A stretch of 64,000 nucleotides of DNA from Marinobacter sp. THAF197a (GCF_009363275.1 NZ_CP045324.1:62001-126000); one strand, 5' to 3'; numbered from the stretch's first letter, positions 33,330 to 43,804 are shown. The notes: generated by a model from the letters alone, not told the origin. A program made the numbers and translations.

Positions 33330-34775
33330 ATGAACCAATTCCGGCCCGTGAGTACGCGGTACATGACCGAGCTGTTTACCGATAAAAACAAGAGTGGTCT
33401 GACAAGAGACCTGATAGAAGCGCTGTTTCCCATGTTCGAGGAAGCCAGTGCCGGCGCCATTGCCGTGGACCGGCATACCCGGATTACCTGGATCAACAGC
33501 AGCTATTCCCACCTGCTGGGCCTTGGCGACCCGGCGCAGGCGATCGGCAAACCGGTGCGCCAGGTGATTCCTCAAACCCGAATGCCGGAGGTGGTCGAAA
33601 CCGGCAAACCCCTGCTGTTGGACATCATGGAGCACAACCAGCAGCAGCTGGTGGTGACCCGACTGCCCTATTACGATCCGCAGGGTGAGATTGAAGGTGC
33701 GGTTGCCTTCGTCCTTTATGACGACCTGCAACCGCTGACGCCACTGGTATCAAAATACCGCCGCCTGCACCGTGATCTCGCCGCCGCCCGCAAGGCGCTG
33801 GCAAAGAAGGCCCGGGGCACCCGTTACAGCCTTGGGGACTTTGTCGGTGGTAGTCCCGCTGCCCTGGAAGTCAAACGGCGTGCCCGTCTGGCCGCTGGCC
33901 GGGACATGCCAGTGCTGCTGCTGGGGGAAACCGGTACCGGCAAGGAGGTTCTGGCCCAGGCGATCCACGCGGTATCGCCCCGGGCCGACAAACCCTTCGT
34001 TGGGGTGAACGTGGCGGCCATTCCGGAAAACTTGCTGGAAGCAGAGTTTTTTGGTGTGGCGCCGGGTGCCTACACCGGAGCTGACCGGCGTACCCGTGAT
34101 GGCAAGTTTCAACTGGCCAACGGGGGGACCCTGTTCCTGGATGAAGTGGGCGACATGCCGCTGCCGTTGCAGGCGAAACTGCTGCGGGCCCTCCAGGAGG
34201 GGGAAATCGAACCTCTGGGTTCAAACAAGGTGGCCAATGTGGATGTTCGGGTCATCGCGGCAACCAGCCGGAATCTGGAATCGATGATTGCTGAGGGCAG
34301 TTTTCGGTCAGACCTCTATTACCGCCTGAACGTGCTGGAAATCAACATACCGCCGCTACGGGATCGCTTGGCAGATCTCGGGGTGCTGTGCGAGGCGCTG
34401 CTGGGTGAAATCTGCGAGGGCCAGGGGCTGCGGGGGGAAATTACCGATGCCGGGGTGGCGGCTCTTGGCAGCTATGACTGGCCGGGCAATATCCGGGAAT
34501 TGCGCAACGTGCTGGAGCGGGCGTTGACCATGAGTGAGGATGGCGACCTGCTGGATGCCGATGCCATCTTCAAGGTGTTGCCAAGGGCGAGCCAGCGCGC
34601 TGTGCCGGCCATGGCGCCCAGGCCGGTACGGCCGCTCGCCCAGACCCTGGCCGAGGCGGAGGCCCAGGCCATCGAGCAGGCGCTGCTGGCCTGCCGGGGT
34701 AACCGTACCAAGGCAGCCCGTCTGTTGGGCATTTCCCGGTCGGTTTTCTATGAAAAGCTGGCCAAACTGTCCTGA
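33330..34775 (+). CDS. PAS-containing sigma-54 dependent transcriptional activator
   Basis: The likely master regulator of this locus. The 481-residue protein has an N-terminal PAS domain (about residues 35-135, AIAVDRHTRITWINSSY), a short linker helix, and a AAA+ domain with Walker A GETGTGKE, the sigma-54 contact loop GAYTGA and Walker B TLFLDEVGDM. A Fis-type helix-turn-helix follows at the C-terminus (GNRTKAARLLGISRSVFYEKL). It resembles the HbcR type of 3-hydroxybutyrate activator of Pseudomonas in domains and gene context, though I cannot measure similarity. The start at 33330 has a weak ribosome site; ATG 33363 is an alternative. The ligand is presumably 3-hydroxybutyrate or a related ester. 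Confidence 0.9.
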   Translation: MNQFRPVSTRYMTELFTDKNKSGLTRDLIEALFPMFEEASAGAIAVDRHTRITWINSSYSHLLGLGDPAQAIGKPVRQVIPQTRMPEVVETGKPLLLDIMEHNQQQLVVTRLPYYDPQGEIEGAVAFVLYDDLQPLTPLVSKYRRLHRDLAAARKALAKKARGTRYSLGDFVGGSPAALEVKRRARLAAGRDMPVLLLGETGTGKEVLAQAIHAVSPRADKPFVGVNVAAIPENLLEAEFFGVAPGAYTGADRRTRDGKFQLANGGTLFLDEVGDMPLPLQAKLLRALQEGEIEPLGSNKVANVDVRVIAATSRNLESMIAEGSFRSDLYYRLNVLEINIPPLRDRLADLGVLCEALLGEICEGQGLRGEITDAGVAALGSYDWPGNIRELRNVLERALTMSEDGDLLDADAIFKVLPRASQRAVPAMAPRPVRPLAQTLAEAEAQAIEQALLACRGNRTKAARLLGISRSVFYEKLAKLS

Positions 34776-34785
34776 ATCCAAGACG
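34768..34785. promoter_or_regulatory. Distal activator site upstream of the TRAP operon
   Basis: TGTCCTGAATCCAAGACG matches the regulon 18-mer at 12 of 18 positions. It overlaps the last codons and stop of the regulator gene and begins 20 bases before the next site, the same tandem spacing seen at 30871-30907. The match is the weakest in the set. Confidence 0.45.
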
Positions 34786-34787
34786 TG

Positions 34788-34805
34788 TGTCCTGTTTTTC
34801 GGACA
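34788..34805. promoter_or_regulatory. Middle activator site upstream of the TRAP operon
   Basis: TGTCCTGTTTTTCGGACA keeps the outer TGTC/GACA dyad of the regulon palindrome (13 of 18 positions). Confidence 0.5.
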
Positions 34806-34830
34806 TTTCATTCCGACCAAGGTCTTGAAG

Positions 34831-34848
34831 TGTCCGGTCAGCCAGACG
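34831..34848. promoter_or_regulatory. Proximal activator site upstream of the TRAP operon
   Basis: TGTCCGGTCAGCCAGACG matches the regulon palindrome at 13 of 18 positions and ends 66 bases before the -24 GG element at 34914. Confidence 0.55.
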
Positions 34849-34912
34849 CTCCGACGTTTCTAAAATAAAGGTGAAGATTATAATTCATTGATAAATAAAG
34901 ACTTTGTTTTGA

Positions 34913-34928
34913 TGGCACGGTGTCTGCT
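34913..34928 (+). promoter_or_regulatory. Sigma-54 promoter of the TRAP-bdhA-aacS operon
   Basis: TGGCACGGTGTCTGCT has GG at 34914-34915 and GC at 34926-34927, ten bases apart, and contains the full TGGCAC half of the consensus. The A/T-rich stretch before it contains no other promoter-like motif. The first gene starts 170 bases further, so the leader is long. Confidence 0.75.
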
Positions 34929-35096
34929 ATAGCCTGAATGCAGGACGTCAGAACAACGCTCGAAAACAACACTGGCGCACATTCGTTGGACCCGAACCGG
35001 TCAGTCGCGGTTTCGTGCGTTGTCTGATTCAACTCAGACCAGCCTTTCGGCACCAAGACCGAAAGGTGGATGACAACAACAAGAAGGATCCATTTC

Positions 35097-36182
35097 ATGT
35101 CGATCAAGCAAAAGCTCTCGCGTCTTACCTATGGTATTACCGCTGCGGCTGTGATTTCCGGCAGCCTGATCAGCAGCGATGCCCTGGCATCGGAAAGAGT
35201 CCGTTGGCAGGTGCCCCTGGCATTCCCGTCGCATCTGATAGGCCTGACTACCCCGGTCAAACACCTGACTGAGAACCTGAAAGCGGTTTCTGGCGGCAAT
35301 ATCCAGCTTCGTTACTATGAGCCGGGCGAGCTGGTACCCCCGTTTGAAATCATGGAATCCGTCAGCACGGGCAAGTACCCCGCCGGTTACACCTGGGTAG
35401 GTTACGATCAGGGTACTATTCCCGCGTTGCCGTTGTACTCTGGCGCCCCCTTCAACATGGAACCCCCTGCCTACCTGGCCTGGTATTACCAGGGTGAGGG
35501 CCGCGAGTTACTTGAAGAAATCTACGCCAAACGCAACATCCACCCCATGCTCTGTTCGATCATTGGCCCCGAGGGTGCCGGTTGGTTTGCCAAGCCGATC
35601 GAAAGCCTGGATGACATTGATGGCCTGAGAATCCGCTTTGCCGGCATCGGTGGCAAGGTTCTGGAAAAGCTGGGTGCGTCAGTCACCATGATTCCGGGCG
35701 GTGAGCTGTATCAGGCCCTGGAGCGCAAGACCATCGATGCCACCGAGTTCTCCCAGCCGGCCATCGACAAGATGCTGGGCCTGGACCAGATCATCAAAAA
35801 CTACATCATGCCGGGTTGGCACCAGACTCTGACCACTTCTCACCTGCTGGTGAACAAGGACGTCTGGAACAAGCTCAAGCCTGAAACCCGCGCCGTGATC
35901 GAAATGGGCTGCGAATCGGCAACCCTGAAAGGCTTCGCCGAAAGTGAATGGGCCCAGCCCACCGCCCTGCGGGATTACGAGAAGGAAGGTGTAAACGCTC
36001 AGACTCTGCCGGAGCCGGTACTGCGTGAGCTTCAGAAAGTCACCAACGAAGTACTGGACGAGATCGCCGCCGGAGACGAAATGTTCCGTCGCGTTCTGAC
36101 CAGCCAGCGTGAGTTTATGGAACACCACTCCATCTGGCACTCCAAGGGCTACCTGCCCCGGGACTTCTATCAGTACGACTGA
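35097..36182 (+). CDS. TRAP transporter substrate-binding protein (DctP family)
   Basis: Periplasmic receptor of a TRAP system. The 361-residue chain begins with a signal peptide ending SSDALA, followed by the DctP fold: VSGGNIQLRYYEPGELVPP, LRIRFAGIGGKVLEKLGAS containing the family Arg that pairs with a substrate carboxylate, and GGELYQALERKTIDATEF. AGAAGGA stands before ATG 35097; an earlier ATG at 35070 would put nine extra residues before the signal peptide. First gene of the operon under the sigma-54 promoter at 34913. From the neighbours the substrate is probably 3-hydroxybutyrate or acetoacetate. Confidence 0.92.
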   Translation: MSIKQKLSRLTYGITAAAVISGSLISSDALASERVRWQVPLAFPSHLIGLTTPVKHLTENLKAVSGGNIQLRYYEPGELVPPFEIMESVSTGKYPAGYTWVGYDQGTIPALPLYSGAPFNMEPPAYLAWYYQGEGRELLEEIYAKRNIHPMLCSIIGPEGAGWFAKPIESLDDIDGLRIRFAGIGGKVLEKLGASVTMIPGGELYQALERKTIDATEFSQPAIDKMLGLDQIIKNYIMPGWHQTLTTSHLLVNKDVWNKLKPETRAVIEMGCESATLKGFAESEWAQPTALRDYEKEGVNAQTLPEPVLRELQKVTNEVLDEIAAGDEMFRRVLTSQREFMEHHSIWHSKGYLPRDFYQYD

Positions 36183-36258
36183 TACCAAGTCCTGAACCTG
36201 TGGGTGCCGGCGTTGCCGGCATCCACCCCGAATTTTCCCTGATTATGTCGAGGTGATT

Positions 36259-36873
36259 GTGACTCACGAGCACGAATCCCCCAAGGCGCCCGTGCCTGCT
36301 CAGGCGGGGTCTGGCCTGCCCTACAACCGGTTGTCCTGGTGGCTGGACCGGTTTGTGGCTGGCGTTGGCAAGCTCAGTTCCTGGCTATGGATTGCCGTGC
36401 TGGTGGTGGTGCTGGCCAACGTGTTCAGCCGGTTCATTCTCAATGCCGGATCGATCTGGCTTGAGGAGTTGTCCTGGCACTTCTTCGGTGCCGCCATGAT
36501 GCTCACCCTGGGCTTTGCGGTGGTGAAAGACGACCACGTTCGGGTGGACGTGTTGCGGGAAAGGTTCTCCCTGAAATGGCAGGCGAGAATAGAGCTGGCG
36601 GCCATCTTGTTACTGGCGCTGCCCATCGTCTACCTGATGGTGGAAACGCTGATTCCCTACGCCTACAGCTCTTATGTGTACAACGAGCGTTCCCAGGCTC
36701 CCAGCGGCCTGCCCTATCGCTTCATCTTCAAGAGTGTGCTGCCCATCGGCATGACCCTGGTGGGTATTGCCCTGGCTTCCCGAGCCCTGCGTTGCTGCAC
36801 GCTGCTGTTCCGTTTTCCCCGCGAGATTGCCACGCCCGAGGGCTATGGCAACGGCGAACACCCGCATCCGTAA
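36259..36873 (+). CDS. TRAP transporter small permease subunit (DctQ family)
   Basis: A protein of about 204 residues with four membrane helices, as in the family: SSWLWIAVLVVVLANVFSRF, the helix with WLEELSWHFFGAAMML carrying the typical EE pair, LAAILLLALPIVYLMVETL, and a final helix after YRFIFKSVLPIGM. The N-terminal 30 residues are hydrophilic. GTG 36259 is preferred since GAGG lies five bases before it; GTG 36253 is in frame. It lies 76 bases after the receptor gene and 15 bases before the large permease gene. Confidence 0.92.
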   Translation: MTHEHESPKAPVPAQAGSGLPYNRLSWWLDRFVAGVGKLSSWLWIAVLVVVLANVFSRFILNAGSIWLEELSWHFFGAAMMLTLGFAVVKDDHVRVDVLRERFSLKWQARIELAAILLLALPIVYLMVETLIPYAYSSYVYNERSQAPSGLPYRFIFKSVLPIGMTLVGIALASRALRCCTLLFRFPREIATPEGYGNGEHPHP

Positions 36874-36888
36874 CGAGGCACAAGAATC

Positions 36889-38259
36889 ATGGGCTTGGAA
36901 ACACTTCTGGTTATTGCCATGTTCGCCGCCTTCATGGTGCTGTTGCTGCTGGGTTTTCCAGTGGCCTGGTCATTGGCGGGCATTGGCCTGGTGTTTGCCG
37001 TACTGGCGAACTTTCTGATCGAACATTTTGATGCCGACCTCTGGTTTACCTGGAACGGCACCATCGGCGTCCTGGATGCCCGATTGTATGGCGTGGTGGC
37101 CAATGAACTGATGGTGGCGCTACCGCTGTTTATCTTCATGGGCATCATGCTCGACCGCTCCGGCATTGCTGAAAAATTGATGCACAGCCTGGTTCGGGTG
37201 CTCGGCCCCCTGCGCGGTGGCTATGCCATTACCGTGGTGATTGTCGGTGTGCTGCTGGCGGCCTCCACCGGTATTGTCGGGGCTTCGGTGGTATTGTTGG
37301 GCATGTTGTCCCTCGGGCCGATGATGCAGGCGCAGTACAACAAATCCCTGGCGGTGGGTACTGCGTGTTCCGTGGGCACCCTGGGTATCCTGGTGCCTCC
37401 CAGCATCATGCTGGTGTTGATGGCTGATCGTTTGGGCACGTCCGATGCGTCTGTCGGCAAGCTGTTCATGGGGGCGCTGATTCCAGGCCTGATGCTCGGT
37501 GCTATGTACATCCTGTACATCCTGATTGCCTCCTTCATCAAAAAGGACCTGGCCCCGGCGCCAAAAAACCGGGAGCCGCTGGATCTCAGGGCGCTTCTGG
37601 ATGTATTCCTGGCGGTGGTACCGCCGATGGCGCTGATCATCGCGGTGCTGGGTTCCATTTTCTTTGGCATTGCCACCACCACCGAGGCCTCGGCCGTAGG
37701 GGCGTTCGGTGCTTTGCTGATGGCACTTCTGAGCCGGCGTTTAAACGTCAAGGTACTGCGGGAATCCCTGTACCAGACCAGCCGCACCACGGCCTTTATC
37801 TTCGGCATCTTTATCGGCGCCACGGTGTTTGCCGCCGTCCTTCGCGGCCTGGGCGGCGACGATGTGATTCGTGACGCCATTACCGGCCTGCCGTTCGGTA
37901 CCACTGGCATCCTGATCACCGTGCTGTTCATTACCTTCCTGCTGGGCTTCTTCCTGGACTGGGTGGAAATCACCCTGATCATCCTGCCCCTGGTGGCCCC
38001 TGTAGTGTTCTCCCTCGGCGTGGAGCCGGTGTGGTTTGCGGTGATGTTCGCCATCTGTCTGCAGACCTCGTTCCTGACCCCGCCGGTTGGTTTCTCCCTG
38101 TTTTACATCAAGGGTGTTTGCCCACCGGGGATCACCACACGCCATATCTACCTGGGGGTGCTGCCGTTTATTGCCCTGCAGGTGCTCGGACTGGCGTTGG
38201 TTTTCTGGTTCGAACCCCTGGCCACCTGGCTGCCCAACGAAGTCTACGGCGGTCGTTGA
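36889..38259 (+). CDS. TRAP transporter large permease subunit (DctM family)
   Basis: The 456-residue ion-coupled transport subunit. Hallmarks include MVALPLFIFMGIMLDRSGIAEKL, AASTGIVGASVVLLGMLSL, GTLGILVPPSIMLVLMAD, and the C-terminal LQTSFLTPPVGFSLFYIKGV, all diagnostic of DctM. About twelve helices span the inner membrane. It works with the receptor at 35097 and the small subunit at 36259. It is followed 57 bases later by the dehydrogenase gene without a terminator. Confidence 0.95.
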   Translation: MGLETLLVIAMFAAFMVLLLLGFPVAWSLAGIGLVFAVLANFLIEHFDADLWFTWNGTIGVLDARLYGVVANELMVALPLFIFMGIMLDRSGIAEKLMHSLVRVLGPLRGGYAITVVIVGVLLAASTGIVGASVVLLGMLSLGPMMQAQYNKSLAVGTACSVGTLGILVPPSIMLVLMADRLGTSDASVGKLFMGALIPGLMLGAMYILYILIASFIKKDLAPAPKNREPLDLRALLDVFLAVVPPMALIIAVLGSIFFGIATTTEASAVGAFGALLMALLSRRLNVKVLRESLYQTSRTTAFIFGIFIGATVFAAVLRGLGGDDVIRDAITGLPFGTTGILITVLFITFLLGFFLDWVEITLIILPLVAPVVFSLGVEPVWFAVMFAICLQTSFLTPPVGFSLFYIKGVCPPGITTRHIYLGVLPFIALQVLGLALVFWFEPLATWLPNEVYGGR

Positions 38260-38316
38260 TATGACCGCCCTGTACAAGACCAATAACAAACCGATCATCA
38301 ACAAGGAGACAGTGTG

Positions 38317-39096
38317 ATGCGTCTTCACAACCAAGTTGCACTCATCACCGGCGCTGGCCGGGGCATTGGCCGGGCCATTGCCGAACATTACGGCCGCGAA
38401 GGCGCCCGGGTAGCGGTCGCGGACTTGACGCTGGAAAGTGCCGCCGACACCGTCGCGGCCATCGAGCAGGCGGGCGGCACGGCCATGGCCCTGGCCATGG
38501 ATGTCACCGATGAGCAGGCGGTGGACCAGGGGGTTGCTACCATCATTGAGCGATGGGGCCGGCTCGATGTGGCCCTGGCCAACGCCGGCATTCAACACAT
38601 TGACCCGGTGCATAAACTGGCCTTTGCCGACTGGAGTAAGGTGATGAACGTGCATCTCGACGGCGCTTTTCTGGTGACCCGTGCCGCCTTGCGCCAGATG
38701 TACACCCAAGGTGGGGGTACTATGCTGTACATGGGCTCGGTACACTCGGTGGAAGCCTCGCCGCTGAAAGCGCCCTATGTAGCCGCCAAGCATGGCATGC
38801 TGGGCCTGTGCCGGGCGGTGGCGAAAGAAGGTGCCGAGCATGGGGTGCGCAGCAATATCATCTGCCCCGGCTTTGTACGCACCCCGCTGGTGGACAAGCA
38901 GATCCCAGAGCAGGCCAAAGAGCTGGGCATTTCCGAGGAAGAAGTGATCAGCAAGGTGATGCTCAAGAACACGGTGGACGGCAAGTTCACAACCCTCGAG
39001 GACGTATCAGAGCTGGCGGTGCACCTGGCGGCCTTCCCGTCCGCCGCCCTCACTGGCCAGTCGATCGTGGTCAGCCACGGCTGGCACATGCAGTAA
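38317..39096 (+). CDS. bdhA: 3-hydroxybutyrate dehydrogenase (short-chain dehydrogenase family)
   Basis: Oxidises (R)-3-hydroxybutyrate to acetoacetate with NAD+. A 259-residue Rossmann protein with cofactor loop TGAGRGIG, the NAG motif (ANAG), catalytic Ser in MGSVHS, and Tyr-x3-Lys in PYVAAKHG. The C-terminal half has the bdh-like VRTPLVDKQIPEQAKELGIS block found in 3-hydroxybutyrate dehydrogenases. AAGGAG lies eight bases before ATG 38317; GTG 38314 is in frame. Its place between the TRAP genes and the CoA ligase supports the substrate. Confidence 0.93.
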   Translation: MRLHNQVALITGAGRGIGRAIAEHYGREGARVAVADLTLESAADTVAAIEQAGGTAMALAMDVTDEQAVDQGVATIIERWGRLDVALANAGIQHIDPVHKLAFADWSKVMNVHLDGAFLVTRAALRQMYTQGGGTMLYMGSVHSVEASPLKAPYVAAKHGMLGLCRAVAKEGAEHGVRSNIICPGFVRTPLVDKQIPEQAKELGISEEEVISKVMLKNTVDGKFTTLEDVSELAVHLAAFPSAALTGQSIVVSHGWHMQ

Positions 39097-39112
39097 TTTT
39101 CTGGAGAGACGG

Positions 39113-41101
<1,989 letters not shown>

Positions 41102-41107
41102 TTTCGT

Positions 41108-41127
41108 TCATTTTGTCGACAAAATGA
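41108..41127. repeat. 20-base perfect palindrome after aacS
   Basis: TCATTTTGTCGACAAAATGA is self-complementary over 20 bases and begins seven bases after the aacS stop codon. As RNA it would give an eight-base stem with a TCGA loop, but no T-run follows, so it could be either a weak terminator or a protein-binding site. Confidence 0.6.
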
Positions 41128-41180
41128 GCGTGTTTTCGCTTGACTGAAAGCGCGCGGAATACAGCTTGGCAGTTGGATGA

Positions 41181-41290
41181 GCGTTGGTGGAACGGCCTCC
41201 CAAAACTGTGCGGAGCCATGGATGGCGGAGCCCAAGCGTCACAGGGATGTGCCGCCAGGAGCGTGTTTTGGGAGGCCGTTCCACCAACGC
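41181..41290. repeat. Long hairpin repeat of a second class, with 26-bp arms
   Basis: Arms of 26 bases pair perfectly (41181-41206 with 41265-41290). The 58-base interior contains GGAGCCATGGATGGCGGAGC and GTCACAGGGATGTG, plus a smaller TGGCGG/CCGCCA stem (41223-41228 with 41252-41257). The interior pattern differs wholly from that of copies A to C. It lies in the 444-base gap between aacS and icd and may insulate or end the aacS transcript. Confidence 0.8.
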
Positions 41291-41393
41291 GATAACTCCA
41301 AAACCGGAAAACCTGACAAATGTTAGAAAGTTTCGTAAATTCCCGCCATTTCATCGTCCTGTAACCGAAGATCAGGCATTTTTAGTCCGTTCT

Positions 41394-41440
41394 TATACTA
41401 AGATCGTAACCAAAGTTTGGTAAAAAATGCTATCTTAGTA
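41394..41440. promoter_or_regulatory. Nested inverted repeats over a probable -10 box upstream of icd
   Basis: TATACT (41394-41399) resembles a -10 box. TACTAAGAT (41396-41404) and ATCTTAGTA (41432-41440) form perfect nine-base arms around it and the following DNA, and inside them lies the near-palindrome ACCAAAGTTTGGT (41409-41421). The arrangement suggests an operator pair or an mRNA leader structure controlling icd. No good -35 box is visible. The rest of the 41291-41545 gap shows nothing else. Confidence 0.5.
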
Positions 41441-41545
41441 GGTCTATCAAAAGTTCCGAATCAGTCATCGGCATAACCAGCCGTTCACAAGACGCCTGAC
41501 CGTGCCATGACCGTCCTGAACCCACCCATTTGCCTGAGGACGAAA

Positions 41546-43789
41546 ATGACAACATCCAAAGCCAAGATTGTCTACACACTGACCGATGAGGCCCCCGCCC
41601 TCGCCACCCGGTCACTGCTTCCCATCCTGGAAACCTTCGCCAAGCCGGCTGGCATCGACTTTGAAACCAGCGACATCTCTCTCGCGGCGCGTATTCTGGC
41701 AGGCTTCCCGGACTACCTTGAAGAAAACCAGCGCGTTCCGGATGCCCTGGCTGAATTGGGTGAGTACACCAAGGATCCGGACGCCAACATCATCAAGCTT
41801 CCGAACATCTCCGCCTCCATTCCCCAGCTTCGTGCCGCCATCAAAGAGCTGAACGAGCAGGGCTACAAGGTTCCGGAGTACAAAGAACACCCGGAAACCG
41901 ACGAAGAGAAAGAAATCCACGCCCGTTACTCCAAAGTACTGGGCAGTGCTGTTAACCCGGTACTGCGTGAAGGTAACTCCGATCGCCGTGCGCCGGCTGC
42001 GGTAAAAGCCTTTGCCCGCAAGTTCCCCCACAGCATGGGTGAGTGGAGCCCGGCGTCCCGTACACACGTAGCGCACATGCGCGGTGGTGACTTCTACTCC
42101 AGTGAGCAATCGGTCACCCTGGACAAGGCCACCAACGCCCGCATCGTGTTTGAGAACAAACAGGGCAAACAGACGGTGCTGAAGTCCGACCTGCCGCTGC
42201 AGGAAGGCGAAGTGCTGGACGGCATGTTCATGAGCAAGAAGGCCCTGGTGAAGTTCTTCGAAGACGCCATTGCCGACTGCGAGAAAACCGGCGTGATGTT
42301 CTCCCTGCACGTTAAAGCCACCATGATGAAAATCTCCCACCCGATCGTGTTCGGTCACGCGGTGAAGGTTTTCTACAAGGAGCTGTTCGACAAATACGGC
42401 GACCTGTTCAAGGAAATCGGCGTTAACCCGAATAACGGCCTGTCTTCCGTCATCGAGAAGATCAAGCAGCTGCCGGAGTCCAAGCAGGAGCAGATCCAAG
42501 AAGACCTCCACGCGTGCTACGAGCATCGCCCGGAAATTGCCATGGTGGACTCCGTTAAAGGCATCACCAACCTGCACGTACCGAGCGACGTGATTGTTGA
42601 TGCCTCCATGCCGGCGATGATCCGCAACTCCGGCAAGATGTGGGCCCGTGATGGCAAGCTCAAGGACACCAAGGCGGTTATGCCGGAGTCCACCTACGCC
42701 ACCATCTATCAGGAAGTGATCAACTTCTGTAAGACCCACGGCGCGTTTGACCCCACCACCATGGGTACCGTACCGAACGTGGGCCTGATGGCCCAGAAAG
42801 CTGAGGAGTACGGCTCTCACGACAAGACCTTCGAAATGAAGGAAGACGGCATTGTGCGCGTGGTGGCCGAAGACGGCACCGTACTGACCGAGCACAAGGT
42901 TGAGGAAGGCGATATCTGGCGTGCCTGCCAGACCAAAGACCTGCCGATCCGTGATTGGGTCAAGCTGGCCGTCAACCGTGCCCGCTCCAGCGGCACGCCG
43001 GCGGTGTTCTGGCTGGACGATGAGCGCGCCCACGATGCCCAGCTGATCAAGAAGGTTGAAAAGTACCTGGCCGAGCTGGACACCGATGGTCTGGAAATCC
43101 ACATCAAGTCGCCGGTTCGCGCCATCCGCTGGACCATGGAACGCCTGATTCGTGGTCTGGACACCATCTCGGTAACCGGCAACGTGCTGCGGGACTACCT
43201 GACCGACCTGTTCCCGATTCTGGAACTGGGCACCAGTGCCAAGATGCTGTCCATCGTACCGTTGCTGAACGGCGGTGGTCTGTACGAAACCGGCGCCGGC
43301 GGCTCTGCGCCCAAGCATGTACAGCAGCTGATTCAGGAAAACCACCTGCGCTGGGATTCCCTGGGTGAGTTCCTGGCCACGGCGGTGTCTCTGGATGAGC
43401 TGGGTGAGAAACAGGACAACCAGCGTGCCCGCCTGCTGGGCCAGACCCTGGACAAGGCCACCGAGCGCCTGCTGGAGAACAACCAGTCTCCGTCCCGGGT
43501 GACCGGTGAGCTGGATAACCGGGGTTCCCACTTCCACCTGGCCCGTTACTGGGCGGAAGAGCTGTCAAAACAGGATGATGACAAGGAGCTGAAAGAGTTC
43601 TGTGCCAAGCTCTCCAAGCAGCTGGAAGAGAACAAGGACAAGATCCTGGAAGAAATGACCGTGGTGCAGGGCCACCCGGCCGATATCGGTGGTTACTACC
43701 ACCCGCCCATGGAGAAGGTGTGTGAGGTGATGCAGCCAAGCGCGACCTTCAACAAGATCCTGGCCGATGCACGGGACTCCGTGAAGTAA
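41546..43789 (+). CDS. icd: NADP-dependent isocitrate dehydrogenase, monomeric type
   Basis: Oxidatively decarboxylates isocitrate to 2-oxoglutarate in the TCA cycle. The 747-residue length and sequence are those of the monomeric enzyme (IDH-II), not the dimeric 420-residue form: SKAKIVYTLTDEAPALAT at the N-terminus, HARYSKVLGSAVNPVLREGNSDRR with the substrate-binding Ser and Arg residues, and VDSVKGITNLHVPSDVIVDASMP. TGAGGA precedes ATG 41546; the in-frame ATG at 41507 lies before the typical N-terminus. Inverted repeats lie upstream, and two hairpins follow the stop codon. Confidence 0.97.
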   Translation: MTTSKAKIVYTLTDEAPALATRSLLPILETFAKPAGIDFETSDISLAARILAGFPDYLEENQRVPDALAELGEYTKDPDANIIKLPNISASIPQLRAAIKELNEQGYKVPEYKEHPETDEEKEIHARYSKVLGSAVNPVLREGNSDRRAPAAVKAFARKFPHSMGEWSPASRTHVAHMRGGDFYSSEQSVTLDKATNARIVFENKQGKQTVLKSDLPLQEGEVLDGMFMSKKALVKFFEDAIADCEKTGVMFSLHVKATMMKISHPIVFGHAVKVFYKELFDKYGDLFKEIGVNPNNGLSSVIEKIKQLPESKQEQIQEDLHACYEHRPEIAMVDSVKGITNLHVPSDVIVDASMPAMIRNSGKMWARDGKLKDTKAVMPESTYATIYQEVINFCKTHGAFDPTTMGTVPNVGLMAQKAEEYGSHDKTFEMKEDGIVRVVAEDGTVLTEHKVEEGDIWRACQTKDLPIRDWVKLAVNRARSSGTPAVFWLDDERAHDAQLIKKVEKYLAELDTDGLEIHIKSPVRAIRWTMERLIRGLDTISVTGNVLRDYLTDLFPILELGTSAKMLSIVPLLNGGGLYETGAGGSAPKHVQQLIQENHLRWDSLGEFLATAVSLDELGEKQDNQRARLLGQTLDKATERLLENNQSPSRVTGELDNRGSHFHLARYWAEELSKQDDDKELKEFCAKLSKQLEENKDKILEEMTVVQGHPADIGGYYHPPMEKVCEVMQPSATFNKILADARDSVK

Positions 43790-43804
43790 GGCCAGCGGTT
43801 CAGC

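Noticed and set aside
41612..43537. A 641-codon open frame on the minus strand
   Set aside because: It lies wholly inside icd, whose protein matches the monomeric isocitrate dehydrogenase family throughout. The reverse frame is a by-product of GC-rich codon use and has His/Gly/Val-biased, family-less sequence.
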